A stretch of 64,000 nt of DNA from assembly GCA_039566865.1 (NCBI GenBank), contig CM076943.1, positions 43,594,663-43,658,662 of the forward strand, written 5' to 3'. Under the pieces are notes generated by a model. The model was not told where the DNA came from. It did no database searches and worked only from the letters and a program-made list of their open reading frames with translations. This document shows positions 1 through 10,818 of this stretch, one piece after another. Origin of the DNA: Aurelia coerulea (taxonomy: Eukaryota; Cnidaria; Scyphozoa; Semaeostomeae; Ulmaridae). Position 1 is the stretch's first letter. Each line of letters starts with the position of its first letter. A program made the translations under genes and the position numbers.

Positions 1-2519
1 TTGAAAACAAATGCCAATGGTCTTTCCATACAGGCAGTCGCACGAAGTCTTCCACTGTTATTCATGATTAAATCATATTCGTTTCTTTCCTTCATTAGTT
101 CATCGACCTCGTCACATCTATGGCACAGAACACTGACATATCTTTGACTGATGAGCAGCAATAGAAATATGGCTTGTTTACAATGGCAATTGACCAGAAC
201 CTATCATGTTTTACAGTTGTTGTCAAAGAGTTAAACTCTGACAGTTATGACTTTGATGTGGCAGAGCAATGTATTTGACATGGTGCACAAGATATGCAAA
301 TTTTGACATTTTTGGTATATTTCTTAGGGTTCATCAACAAACAGTTTTTTGTGACAGTTAATGGAATTGGGCCATTAACAGCTCCACACCCCCTCGCAAT
401 CCTAATGGACCACTAGATTTATCATCAAATTCATTCATGTTGTGAGTCTACCACCATTAGCACCATTACCACCAGTAGCACCATTCCTTTAAAATAATGT
501 GTATAGCGTTTGGGACAAAGCCAAAGGCAATTTCTTCAGTCAGATCACAATTAAGTAGTGTAAACTGCCTGAATACCAATGGTTACCAGTTAGGGTCTGC
601 AGGGGGAAATGGCAAGCAACTAAATAAAGTGAGGTAATAAATTACGTTGATGTGAATTAAATTATAGGCCATTCTCAAGCCAATTGGGTAGGCTGAGGTG
701 CAATGGGTAATGATGATTGCCAGAGGGTGGACTTAAATCAACATTCAATATTTCAAGGAGTGTGGTTCTAACAGATGTAGCTTGAGAAGACTTGTATCTC
801 AAGACTTTATGAAATTTGTCCATATTTTTGTCTTGGTTATATACCACAAAATTATCCACTTTATCCCAGTAGGGCCCATTCTTTAAAAGTTTAAAATATG
901 TTTCACTTTTCGTTGCAAAAGTACCATTTTAGCTGAAGCCATCCCCCTAACAGCCCAATTCTGTTGAATGTGATGAAAATTGTCTGTAAAGTACCCCTTG
1001 CTGTAAATAATATCTTAAACTAGCAGAGTAAATTCTACACTCTGGAAGGTATCGTTTTGCTACAGAAAAATTGTTGATGGAAATTTATGAACTTAGTTTC
1101 CTAAATTCTCCAAATAAATTCTGGAACAATTGAGAGAAGATTATTACTGGATCTGTTTGACCTCTAAGATCATGAGCACATAAGAAGATGAAATTTAGGG
1201 GGGGGGGGCTGCCAGATAAAAGAATAATGTATATTGTTTATGAAAATTCTGCCTGACTCGAGACAACATCAATTTTTGCCGGATTATGGCTGGTTCTGGC
1301 GAAATTTTTCAAATATTGGGTGGGGGCTGTAGCCCCCGCTTCCTACACTTGTATCTGAGAACATGTCATATTTCCCAATTCTTGCTTTTCCTCGCTTACT
1401 GAGTGTCCAGAATCATTTCGGAAAAAGATTGCCACATATAAAGTCAAAATTTCAGAAATTGTCTTGTCCTTCAATTCACAGAAACAGGATGGTTTTGATG
1501 TTTTGATAAATACGAGTTTAACATAATTGAGTTATTCATAGTAGACAAATATTGTTTCATTTGAATGTGAAGAATGTGAAAGTCAATATCTTTGCTTTGT
1601 CTTTATTTCTACATTCCTTCTACTACAACATAATGTGCTTGGCATTGTCCACTCAGGAATCTAAAAAAACAACATACGTTTTTATTATAAATCGATAACA
1701 GCCTTGTGCTATCTACATGCCAAATAATAGGCTCCATTGACTCCAATACGTAGATTACTTTCTTTGGCAAACGAAAAGGTGCTTCAAACTGGGTGAAGTG
1801 TTATTGTAGCCTGGATGCAATATATGCATTGTCAGAAGCCTTGACCTAATAAAGACGCGCCAGTGTTCTTCCAGTTCTTTTCCGATGTTTAATTTGCTCA
1901 ATAATAGATGATAATGGCATTGAATACCGTCGGAAGTATACTTCCCGGAGATTATGAAATAATCATATTTGAAAACGGCTTACCTCAAATACACTGCCAA
2001 TCAAGGAATTACTTTGCTTGCGAAGCGATTCCGTCACAACAGTAGATCACAAATGATGGCGAACGACGGTCTGCAGATAGATAGGCCCGTTATCAAACTG
2101 TCCCGCAGATCAGCTTGCCGTCAAGGTTTCTTGGCCCTTCTTTTGACTTCATGTCAATTCTGTTAACGTCCATCTGCTTTGCAAACTATTTGCTGTTGAT
2201 AAGGATAATGAGTACCATCGTTTTTAGGTTTTCTTCTCGATAAAACAGCCGAGCAAGTCCAATCTTCGGTCTCGTGGAAGTACGGTTATCCTGTGCTCAC
2301 ATTGAAAGTTTGCTGAAAGTCAATATTTGTGTTCCTGGGTAGGCGTCACTAGTACCCAGGACTGAGGAGCGCGGTCATGGAACCAACCAAGCTGCACAAA
2401 ATCCGTTGTAAAAGTGGTTTGGAAAATTATTTTCAAAAATTTTTTTGGCAGAATATCATCATTTGAATAGTTCTATCCGAAAATGAAATAAAAGTTTTGC
2501 GCTGGATGTGCACTTTAAT
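1..2519. other. No recognisable gene
   Basis: AT-rich sequence with only short open frames on both strands, none resembling a family I know. A 65-residue minus-strand frame at 662-859 has no recognisable motif or flanking splice site. The only structured part is a G-rich/C-rich miniature remnant near 1190-1345, listed separately. Confidence 0.6.
1190..1345. repeat. Remnant of G-rich/C-rich miniature transposon
   Basis: A poly-G run followed by CTGCCAGATAAAAG opens the segment and a GGGGGCTGTAGCCCCCGCTT palindrome closes it. The interior (CAATTTTTGCCGGATTATGG, GGCGAAATTTTTC) resembles the hAT miniature at 3191-3370, read in the opposite sense. No clear duplication is visible, so I call it a decayed copy. 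Confidence 0.4.
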
Positions 2520-2849
2520 GTTACAAAGCAAAAATTTCAAAATAAGAATTACAAGGATATATTCCTTCTATGTTTCAAATATCACATCGATATATAGTAT
2601 CAGTTTGGAGATACAATGCGACAAAGTACATGTGGTTTTACACCCAAATTAGCAACATTTGCTGATGTCAGCATTTAATCACGTGACATAAACAAAAACA
2701 AATCACACCATCTTGTTTGCCTTATCATGTTTGTTACTTGTGCCAAGTTTCAAGTCTCTAGCACTTATGATTATATGAAAAACCAGGGGGGGGCACTTTG
2801 TGCCCCCCCTAGTCTCCCCAGAGTTTCAAAAAGCCTAGTCTGGATAGGG
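2520..2849 (+). repeat. 3' part of the TTAA-flanked miniature family
   Basis: This stretch matches the right third of the complete element at 46200-47061 almost base for base. It ends with the same CCTAGTCTGGATAGGG terminus followed by TTAA (2850-2853). The left two thirds are absent; sequence before 2520 is unrelated. It is a truncated copy of a non-autonomous piggyBac/Kolobok-type element, inferred from TTAA target preference only. Confidence 0.7.
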
Positions 2850-3190
2850 TTAAAAAGTTTGCCCTCAGCTACAGTCTCTTTAGGATATCCTTGAAAAACC
2901 TGCAAAATAGTTCACTTTACCCCGTCTTACCCTAAAGGGCCTCTTAGGCATAAAAGAAACTATGGGAAGATGGTGACTTTCTATATCAATAAGTTTACAA
3001 TCAACCACTGAACTTGTAATTTTATTAAAACAAACAAACAAATAGATTCTCATTATATATTAAACATTCAACAAACTGTCCCATGCATTCTTTTGAATGA
3101 ATTATTTGAATTTGACGAAAAACGCAGCTCTCCTTTCGCCAAGGTCTCCAGGGCAATCGGCTTTTTAAGACATGCAAAGTCTTTTCTACC

Positions 3191-3370
3191 CATAGGCGTA
3201 GGAGATAGGGGGCTAGGGGGGGGGCTGCAGCCCCTCCAACGTCAGAAAATTTTGCAAAAATCAGCCATAATAAGGCAGAAATCCGCCTCAAGTCGGGCAA
3301 AATTTTCTCGAACAATGGATTTTTTGTCGGGCAGCCCCCCCCCCAAATTTTTTCTTCCCCTACGCCGATG
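3191..3370. mobile_element. hAT-type miniature element (180 bp)
   Basis: Terminal inverted repeats start CATAGGCGTAGGAGA on the left and CATCGGCGTAGGGGA on the right (reverse complement). An 8-bp duplication TTTCTACC flanks it at 3183-3190 and 3371-3378. The interior has poly-G and poly-C blocks. It interrupts the outer LINE between SFLP and the SLKTLY segment; excision restores the frame. The 8-bp duplication indicates hAT; there is no coding capacity. Confidence 0.85.
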
Positions 3371-3500
3371 TTTCTACCTAAGGAGAGTTTGAAAACTCTT
3401 TACACAGGCATTGGTGAGCCTCATTTTGGATATTGTTGTTCTGTTTGGGGTTGTGCTGGTTCTACAGACATAAACCAGTTGCAAAAGCTTCAAAATCGTG

Positions 3501-4166
3501 TCGGGTTTTCGTCCCGGTGACTCAACAGTCAACCAATTACTTTCTATAACGCATACAATTTTTCAGGCATTTGACTGCAATCCCCCGCTGGATGTTCGTT
3601 CCGTGTATCTCGATATTTCAAAAGCATTTGATAGGGTATGGCACGAGGGTCTTATTTACAAACTGAAGCGATGTGGTGTTTCGGGGCAACTTCTTTCTCT
3701 TATCCAAAATTTTCTTGAGGATCGAAAACAGCGAACGGTTCTGAATGGACAGTGTTCTAATTGGGGAGATATTTTGGCAGGAGTGCCCCAGGGTTCTATT
3801 TTAGGACCGTTGTTATTTCTTGTGTATATAAATGATCTCTCTGCAGATTTGGAATGTAATGCTAAACTTTTTGCTGATGATACGTCCTTGTTTACGGTTG
3901 CCAGAGAAACCAATGAAGCTGCAGAACACATGAACAATGACCTGAAACTAATTAGTCAGTGGGCCCATGATTGGAGGATGTCCTTTAATCCTGACCCCCA
4001 AAAGCAAGCTGTTTAATTATTATTTTCGAGGAAAAGAAATGAAATAGATCATCCAGTGATCATCTTTAACAGCATACCCGTTAAAAGAGTAGACGAACAT
4101 AAACACCTAGGTATTATCTTGGACTCAAAGCTTTCCTTTTCATCTCATATTAAAGCTGCTATCTCT
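3501..4166 (+). pseudogene. LINE reverse transcriptase, N-terminal piece
   Basis: The frame opens with SGFRPGDSTVNQLL, then YLDISKAFDRVWHEGL (RT block with the first catalytic Asp), GVPQGSILGPLLFLVYIND and LFADDTSLF, the FADD catalytic motif. The sequence is typical of CR1/Jockey-type LINE reverse transcriptases. A single in-frame stop at 4014-4016 is followed in the same frame by LLFSRKRNE and KHLGIILDSKLSFSSHIKAA. The frame then ends at 4166 at the insertion point of the 14-kb element and resumes at 18386. The 5' end is truncated, so there is no endonuclease domain or start codon. Enzyme class is certain; the clade is inferred. Confidence 0.9.
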
Positions 4167-4640
4167 CACGGCAAGAAAGGGCAAAATTTCCTTATAGTTT
4201 CTAGGTAGGAATCTTGTAGGAAACGGACAGTTTCCACGGGTGTACTACGAGGAAATTATGAGGAGACGTCAAATTTCCTCCAACGTTTCCAATGGGGAAA
4301 ATCATCGGAAAGGAACATTTCCGTTTCCCCACAATTTCCAAATTCGAGACTTTGCATTTCCGACATGGGGAAACCATGGACAGATCCCTTCTCTAGGTAG
4401 GAAATTCGTAGGAAACGGACAGTTTCCCCCAATGTTTTATGACAAAATTAAGTGGAAATGTCAAGTTTCCTCTAATGTTTCCATTGGGAAAATTGCCTGA
4501 ATGGGAAATTTCTTCTTCCCTACAATTTCTAATAAGGAGATTCGGCATTTCGGACATTGGGAAACTATGGAGAGATGTCCGATTTAAATGGGAAAACGTA
4601 GCAGAAACGTGGGATTTCCTAACTTTTTGTTAAAAATCTT
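4167..4640. repeat. Left subterminal GGAAA/TTTCC repeat region
   Basis: More than fifteen copies of GGAAA or TTTCC occur in about 450 bp, often as GGAAACGGACAGTTTCC-like hairpins (for example near 4220 and 4410) or as TTTCC/GGAAA pairs. Such subterminal arrays are transposase-binding sites in plant CACTA elements; that role here is inferred. Small plus-strand frames at 4240-4633 are artefacts of this composition. Confidence 0.7.
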
Positions 4641-5877
4641 AGATTCTTACATTTCTTGCTTCTTGGAATACTTTTAAGTAGAACATGAACGCGATTTTAC
4701 TCAAACAGTCATCATTTTCTCCAACTTTATCCATTCCCGTTGGCAGAGGGAACAAACTAGAACTTGCCTCGCAATTTCAGTTTAACAGAAGAGTTCAATA
4801 ATGCAAATATGATAATAATAATCAATCTCTATTTGTCTATAACAAATAATAAGTTATCGTCAATCAAATAAACTGCAGGAAATATACTCAATTGTTAGGC
4901 CTCTTCCACACGTACATTAGGTTAGTTCCATCTAAATATACCCATTTCAAGCGAAAGATTTATTAAGATGGTGTAAAAAGGGGAACTTCTTTTCGATTTT
5001 TCAAACAAAGACCATAATTTGCTCGTCCAAGTACGGTTATGTTAAGAAACTTATCAATATATTATCTACCTCAATTTGTGGGATTTCGTCCAAACAAGTT
5101 GAATTTATCATTTTCAGATCGTCGGACAGTGGAAAATATTTTCACACAGATTTCGGATAACATATTTCTCAGATTTTCGGGCTTTGCCATTGCATAAGAT
5201 TTCAGATCATACTTCGGATACAAGGAGAAAGGAACGACTTTTTGGACTCTATTGAAACATGTTAGCGGATTTTTCTGAACCTTTGGTCGAATTTCGTTAT
5301 TCCTCAATTTCATTTCGCTTGAAGACAATAAGGATGGGGGCTTGTTTTGAGTGGGTGCTGGAAAAATAGAAATATGGTAATTCACGAATTTTCCCTGTCC
5401 CTGTTCCAACACTGTATACTAACTAGAATCTCCGGAATCTTCAGGGTCTACGAGGGCACATCATTAATGCATGCTTGCCCATAGCAAAGATGGGTCATGT
5501 TTTTCATCGATGCATTTTCATATTGATGCGTTTTCAAATGCACCTGGTACGTGTGGATGTGGCCTTAGCCATATGAGTCTACTGTTAAGTCCGCACTGAC
5601 ATACCTGAGAACAAAATGTATCTCAAATTAACAAGATAAAACTACCAAATTCAGATTAGTATCGATTTTGGGACAAACTTCTTCAGAATAGTTATTGAGA
5701 GATCCTTTTGAAGTAACACACACGATAATCATTTGGTTAGCAAGGAGACTACCAGTTTTGGGACAGTTATACTTTAACGGAAACCTGTTTTAAGCAACGA
5801 CTTTCATGAAATTTCCGATTTTTAGGATAAACATCATCAGTGACGATCTAATTCAAAACTTGCAGCCAAAATTAAAG
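4640..5877. other. No recognisable gene (inside CACTA-like element)
   Basis: AT-rich sequence. The longest frame is a 113-residue minus-strand one at 5071-5412 that matches no family I know and has no motif. I see no transposase signature here. Confidence 0.5.
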
Positions 5878-6075
5878 GTGTTGTGGTGCAGTGGAGTAAT
5901 CCTCTGATTATGCAAGCAGAACAGTCAAGCAGATAGGGTTCAATGCCCAGTAGGGCGCCGTGACAAGGGGTCGTGGACTTGATTAGCACTTAGCTACTTC
6001 TGTGATTCCAGCGTTTGGTGCTAGAACTGCAACTTCTATTGAAGCAAGATAGCAACAAAAACGTGCAATAAAAAG
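5878..6075 (+). repeat. tRNA-derived SINE
   Basis: A tRNA-like head at about 5878-5960 has a box A-like GGTGCAGTGGAGTAATCC and a perfect box B GGTTCAATGCC at 5937-5947, spaced as in a tRNA gene. The tail runs to about 6073 and ends in CAATAAAAAG. No anticodon arm of a functional tRNA is convincing, so I call it a SINE or tRNA pseudogene. It is transcribable in principle by Pol III through the A and B boxes. Confidence 0.55.
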
Positions 6076-6079
6076 ATCA

Positions 6080-7430
6080 GTCATGGGACAAAGTTGATAC
6101 ATACAACTTTTTCAGCAAAAACCTACTGGTATTGGTCAAAAGTATGATGATTGCCCCAGTGTAACATGCCCACCCTTGGACTCAATCTATGTACAGAGTG
6201 TATCCCAAAAAAGCTTTGTGCAGTCTGTCTGCACCACATTGTTGCAATCAATTGTCTGTAGTTTATTCAAATAAGGTTTCATATGCTAAGCCTTTCCTGC
6301 AAAAAATGTTCAGAAAGAAAAAACAACTGAAATCACAGCTCTTGGACAGCAGGTGGGACACAGTACTTTTAGGACACTTTTGGTGGATTTTATTGATTCT
6401 TGCTATCATGGATTGAAGCATTTGAAAAGCCGAACAATGCAATGATAACATTTTATACCACAACTTGCATCAAACTTCATCAGCACCTGACTACTACTAT
6501 TCTCTGTACTACTTCTGCCAATGATGCAATTCAATCAGTTCATTTTCATTGTTCCCAAAATTTACCAAAGGCATTCCCAACATTTTTCACCAGACATCAG
6601 TTCTTCATTGACATCCATACGAATAAGTATTTTCTGGAGCAGCATATGCTTGCTTGTTGCTCCAACAGCTGAAAACAAAAGAACAGCTTTCTTGATGCAA
6701 AGACCCTACAGGCACAAAATACAGCAGCTAGTAAATCATTTCAAAGAAAAGATAAAAACTGAAAGTTTTTGTATTGATCAAAGTGATACTAATGCTGTGC
6801 AATCATTAAACAACCTCTTGTGCAACATGTGTTGCTATTATCTTTTGATGATAGATAGGTGCCAGTACTGAATATGTACTTAAAACACAGGTACTTAAGA
6901 CTTTTGCCCGTACTTTTAAATCAACTCATAAAATGTTACAATCTTTCCATTTGTAAACTTGCATAATACCATATCTGTACATTTGTTTTGTTGAAAAGAA
7001 CAACCCTAAGTGAGTGATGATGAACTAAGGTAAGAGACACTTATTGCAAAACCTTTTAACTGGTTGTGCTTTAAAAGCAATCTCTCCCCTATTGTTCTGA
7101 CCTTGGTTACTGCTTTATTTACCTTATTTACACTGCAGCTAAATTCATGCATCACTAAGTCTCTATAACCCTAATTTCTTTGGATAAAGCGAATTAACAC
7201 CAACTTCTGGAATATACAATAGAGATCTTTATCGGTTTTATTTTCATTCATCAAAGGGGACCGATTGCCTTTAAAGCAATGAATTATATCTATTTATTTT
7301 GTTATTTAAAAAGTTTTTAATTGTCTCTGCAGGCAAATAAATTTCAAGAAGTTGTATGCATATACATCAATAAGTAGGTATCCAAAAATCAACTAAGAAC
7401 AACGAAGAATGATATAGGATATTTACAAAG
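6080..7430. other. No recognisable gene (inside CACTA-like element)
   Basis: Overlapping plus-strand frames of 75 to 116 residues at 6189-6871 are rich in rare residues and share no motif with known families. The rest is AT-rich. A decayed exon cannot be excluded. Confidence 0.45.
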
Positions 7431-7917
7431 GATTCAAAGAAAAATGTGTGAACTTGGTCCAGTGTATGATTTATCCTGGCATGTGAAAGTGAGAACATAT
7501 TTCTGTCTCACCCAGTATCAAAATGAGTATAGCTCCTGTGTGACTTCATTGCCTCAGAACCATGGGGATCAGTATCATATCAGGACGAAAATGATGGGAA
7601 ATTTCTACATCAAAGTCTTCAATTCAAAATTTTCAAAAATATGCTTCTTCCATTTCTGTACCCTTCCAGCTTCCAAGATGTTTCAGACTAATCAATTAAT
7701 GTCCACGATAAGGTGCTTCAATGTTATAATACTCAAATATAGGGAATAGCAAATTAAAGGGAATTTGAACTAACCTGTTTCTCCTTGCTTTGCATTTACA
7801 ATTTGACAGGAGCTTGGAGGAAGGAAAAAGAACAGTTCATCTGTAACCAACTCAAGAATACAAAAAATGAAAATTGGACGATGCTACTTGCATGGTTGAA
7901 AACAAATTGCTATGATC

Positions 7918-8012
7918 GCTGACCACTTGAACAAGTTCGTGCATTCAAGACGCAGAACTGTTTCACATATATTCAAAACTAAGAATAGAAATTGAAAATA
8001 TGCTGGTCTAGC
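7918..8012. ncRNA. Structured RNA candidate, copy 1
   Basis: The 95-nt block opens GCTGACCA and closes TGGTCTAGC on the plus strand. These ends pair as an 8-bp stem with one bulge. Inside are an 11-position hairpin (10 pairs, one mismatch; CATATATTCAA against its partner near 7997) and a CTTGAA/TTCAAG hairpin with a 12-nt loop, separated by about 15 unpaired bases. Copies 2 and 3 are identical except for one base in copy 3. It lies in a predicted minus-strand intron. I find no convincing box C/D or H/ACA signature, so the class is open; strand is unresolved. Confidence 0.5.
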
Positions 8013-8556
8013 GCTCCACTCTTTCTATCAACCACAAACGAAAATTTTAAGTATGAAATTATGATCTTACCCGCTTTTCTCCTCAACCCTCTTAACTCTT
8101 CATGACGTCAGCAATTGAAGCTAGAGTGCTATGACTAAAGAGAACAAGTTAGAAACTCCAACTTCTGAAAAATGTCATGAAAATTGAAAATAGCAACCAG
8201 AATGATCATGTGAGCAAATCTATGAACTTTTGTCATTGAAGTAACCAGGAGATAAAGATAAAATTGTCAGTTTTGAAAAGGAAGGAGTTCCTGCGTGATG
8301 GTTTTGGTAGAAGTTAAATTTTGAAATAGCAGTTCATGAATTGCAGCATTATTTGGGTTGCTGTTATCCTTCAGCTACACAAAAAACGAGTATAACTCCT
8401 GTGCAACATCAATGAGTCAGAAGCAGCTAATTATCCTATCAAGATGAAAGGGATAGGATATTTGTTATAAATAGATACATGAAAGTCTTCAAACCAAACT
8501 TTTCTACAGGTTTCTTCCTTTTTTCTGTACCCTGTTAGCTTTCAGGGGCGGCGCTC

Positions 8557-8985
8557 AATGGTATAAACTGTATGAGCCTCATACCACTTTTTTTTCAAAA
8601 CTTCCCTACAAAAAACCTTAGAATTCATAGGGCGAATTTTGTGTCAGCCTTCCGTTCTGCTTGACTCAGTAGCGGAGGCGCATTACGTGATGAAATGGTG
8701 ATTCAAATGTCAACGCCAACGTAACTTTGTGTCTGGCTTGTTCCGACAAAAGATATGTAATTACCTGCTAATCCGTTATGAATCATAATCTAAGGTAATA
8801 TTGATAGCTATTGAATCACGAGGGCAGCTATGGCCACGGTATGAGTTTCTCATTTCTCATACCATGATGTCACTAAACTTTTGTCTTGGTGGCCCTCTGT
8901 ACGTCATGGCGTATTGTAAACCTAACGTGAAACAAAGCGACCTGTCTTCCATGGTATGAGTTTTCGATTTCTCATACCGTGGCCA
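8557..8985. repeat. GGTATGAG...CTCATACC palindromes in hAT 5' region
   Basis: Three palindromes lie at about 8557-8592, 8832-8875 and 8951-8985. The clearest are GGCCACGGTATGAG...CTCATACC and GGTATGAG...CTCATACCGTGGCC. Further copies flank the nested transposon at 9591-9640 and 14699-14807. Subterminal repeats of this kind serve as transposase-binding sites in several hAT elements; that role is inferred. Confidence 0.6.
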
Positions 8986-9063
8986 ATCTAACCATTCATC
9001 TCAACACTACGCTGACCTCGCTTACTTTCGTCTTCGAGCCGTGCCTTGTCTATACTTTATAAC

Positions 9064-9314
9064 ATGGATCGGGTTTTAGGAAGCGAGTACCATTGGGGTG
9101 TTTCAAATATTATCTCTATTTTGTCAACTCAAAGACGATTAACTCACGAACAACGACTTCGGCTAAAAAGAGATGGAAGACCATGCCCAAAAGTTACCGT
9201 AAAAAATACGTAGCGAGTAGCACTGCATACGAGAAATTTCCGTGGATTTGTGGAGACGTAGAAAATAATACCTACTTTTGTTGGCCATATCTCGTTATGG
9301 GTGATTTATCAAAG
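9064..9314 (+). pseudogene. hAT transposase N-terminal (TTF-like) exon, frameshifted
   Basis: One frame gives ISILSTQRRLTHEQRLRLKR followed by DGRPCPK, similar to the segment preceding the TTF-type zinc finger of hAT/ZMYM-like transposases. After a frameshift near 9200 the next frame gives YEKFPWICGDVENNTYFCWP, the aromatic-rich finger with its Cys. The exon ends with AAAG|GTGAGT at 9314/9315, a good splice donor. No later transposase exon is found before the nested element or after it, so the gene is truncated. Family assignment is by motif and by the hAT termini around it. Confidence 0.6.
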
Positions 9315-9660
9315 GTGAGTTTTTTCACCAGATTGAGTTTCCCAAACACCAAATAGGCCCGGAGGGGGGTACTTAGTATATTTATCCTATTGGAATATGC
9401 TGTGCGGAATTTCACTCATTCGAAAAAGCGTACAAGATTTTTCAAAACAAAACAAAACAAACTTTTTTCAGAGCGGGTTGTTGATAGTGTAATCACCGAT
9501 ATTTTTCCAGGGTCTGCTTTTCGATGTGTTGGCGATTGTGACCATCAGCCATAATTATAGCCGTGGCTCCGAGCTCTTTACCGCGTTCACTGGCCATGGT
9601 ATGAGAATCACAATCCTCATACTGTGCCCTTGAGGTGGCAATACAGGAAGGGCTATGTGC

Positions 9661-10340
9661 CTGTAGGGTAATTCCATATTAACTTGACACAAAAAAGTTG
9701 GATTGGACACCAATGTCTCAGATTGCCCCAATTCATTGTTTAAACTGCTCACCATGTCTTATAACCACTGTAAAAAAAAATCAGCCTCATATCTCATTTC
9801 GTTCTGGAGATATCACTTTTTTAATTATGACCATATTCGCCCTTAACAATAGCAGCCGACGCCCATTTTTGATGCGCTCCATTTTTTAAGATTTGCCTCT
9901 AGTTTCTTAACGAAACCACATTTTTGTTTGAAAATTTCCAAACTGGGGTAGTTTCATGTGGAGATTTCGAATATCTCATTGAAAGCACCATCCTAGGTAC
10001 CATTCATGTTTTATTGATTGAAATAAACTCAAATAATTCATATGCGGAAATTGAAAAAATGCTTATCTTTTGTTCTCAACTCATTTTGGGTGCGGTCAAC
10101 TTACAATTTAGAAAATTTGCAGAACTGTTCTACATAGGTACAGGTATGTACCGAAGAAGTTATGAGATGGTAAGTTGTCTTGTTTGAGAGAGAGAAGCTC
10201 TTAAAGTTATGATATATTTTTGGTATACTGAACAACTTTAATACCCAGCTGCATCTACATCGTGTTGCAATAGCAAAAAAAAAGGATTTAAATAAACATA
10301 GCTAACTTACAGTGAAATTTTATATGGTAAATTCCTTTCT
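9661..10340 (+). repeat. Left terminal inverted repeat
   Basis: Matches 14011-14683 in reverse complement with a few substitutions and one short indel near the tip. An 87-residue frame occurs in both arms (9924-10187 and its mirror); it reflects arm identity and not a gene. Confidence 0.85.
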
Positions 10341-10818
10341 GAGACACAAGAACAATTTTCACCTTGGTTCTTTAAAGTTAGTTGGTATTGTTTGAGTTTT
10401 CAGTTGCCTCTGGATGATCAACTGCAGATATTTTAGATGAGCCATAAACTTTTTGGTTTCAATAAGAAGAAGGGATTTATTCTATTTTGATCACTTGAAA
10501 GCCTTGTTAACAATCTCAAAAAACTTTATTGATATATATATATATTTCTTGACTCAAAAACCGTTTGCTCACAATTCAATACTAGGAAAAGTAAACTATG
10601 TTGATTCTCCCATACTTCTTGCATCTAATAATATACAGCAGCTCATGTTTCAACCCAGTACAGTGTTTCTTAAATCTTATTAACTTAACCTTCAAGTGAT
10701 CCAATGCTATTTTTGTTCTGAAGCTGAGTAAAATAGTTTTCTTCAATTTGCTATAAAGTTCATAATCAGGTTTTTATTATCGTATCCAGGCATTGCAATC
10801 CCTTAATGATATTTTCGT
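10341..10818. other. 3' flank of transposase gene
   Basis: AT-rich sequence between the left inverted repeat and the transposase stop. A short TA-rich run lies at about 10530. No gene. Confidence 0.5.

Noticed and set aside
5878..5960. Functional tRNA gene
   Set aside because: Box A and box B are present but acceptor and anticodon stems do not form well, and a SINE-like tail follows.
7918..8012. Assignment of the 95-nt block to box C/D or H/ACA snoRNA, or to an Sm-type snRNA
   Set aside because: No RUGAUGA/CUGA pair next to the terminal stem and no ANANNA hinge with ACA tail on either strand. An AATTTG word outside the stem on the minus strand is too weak to be called an Sm site.
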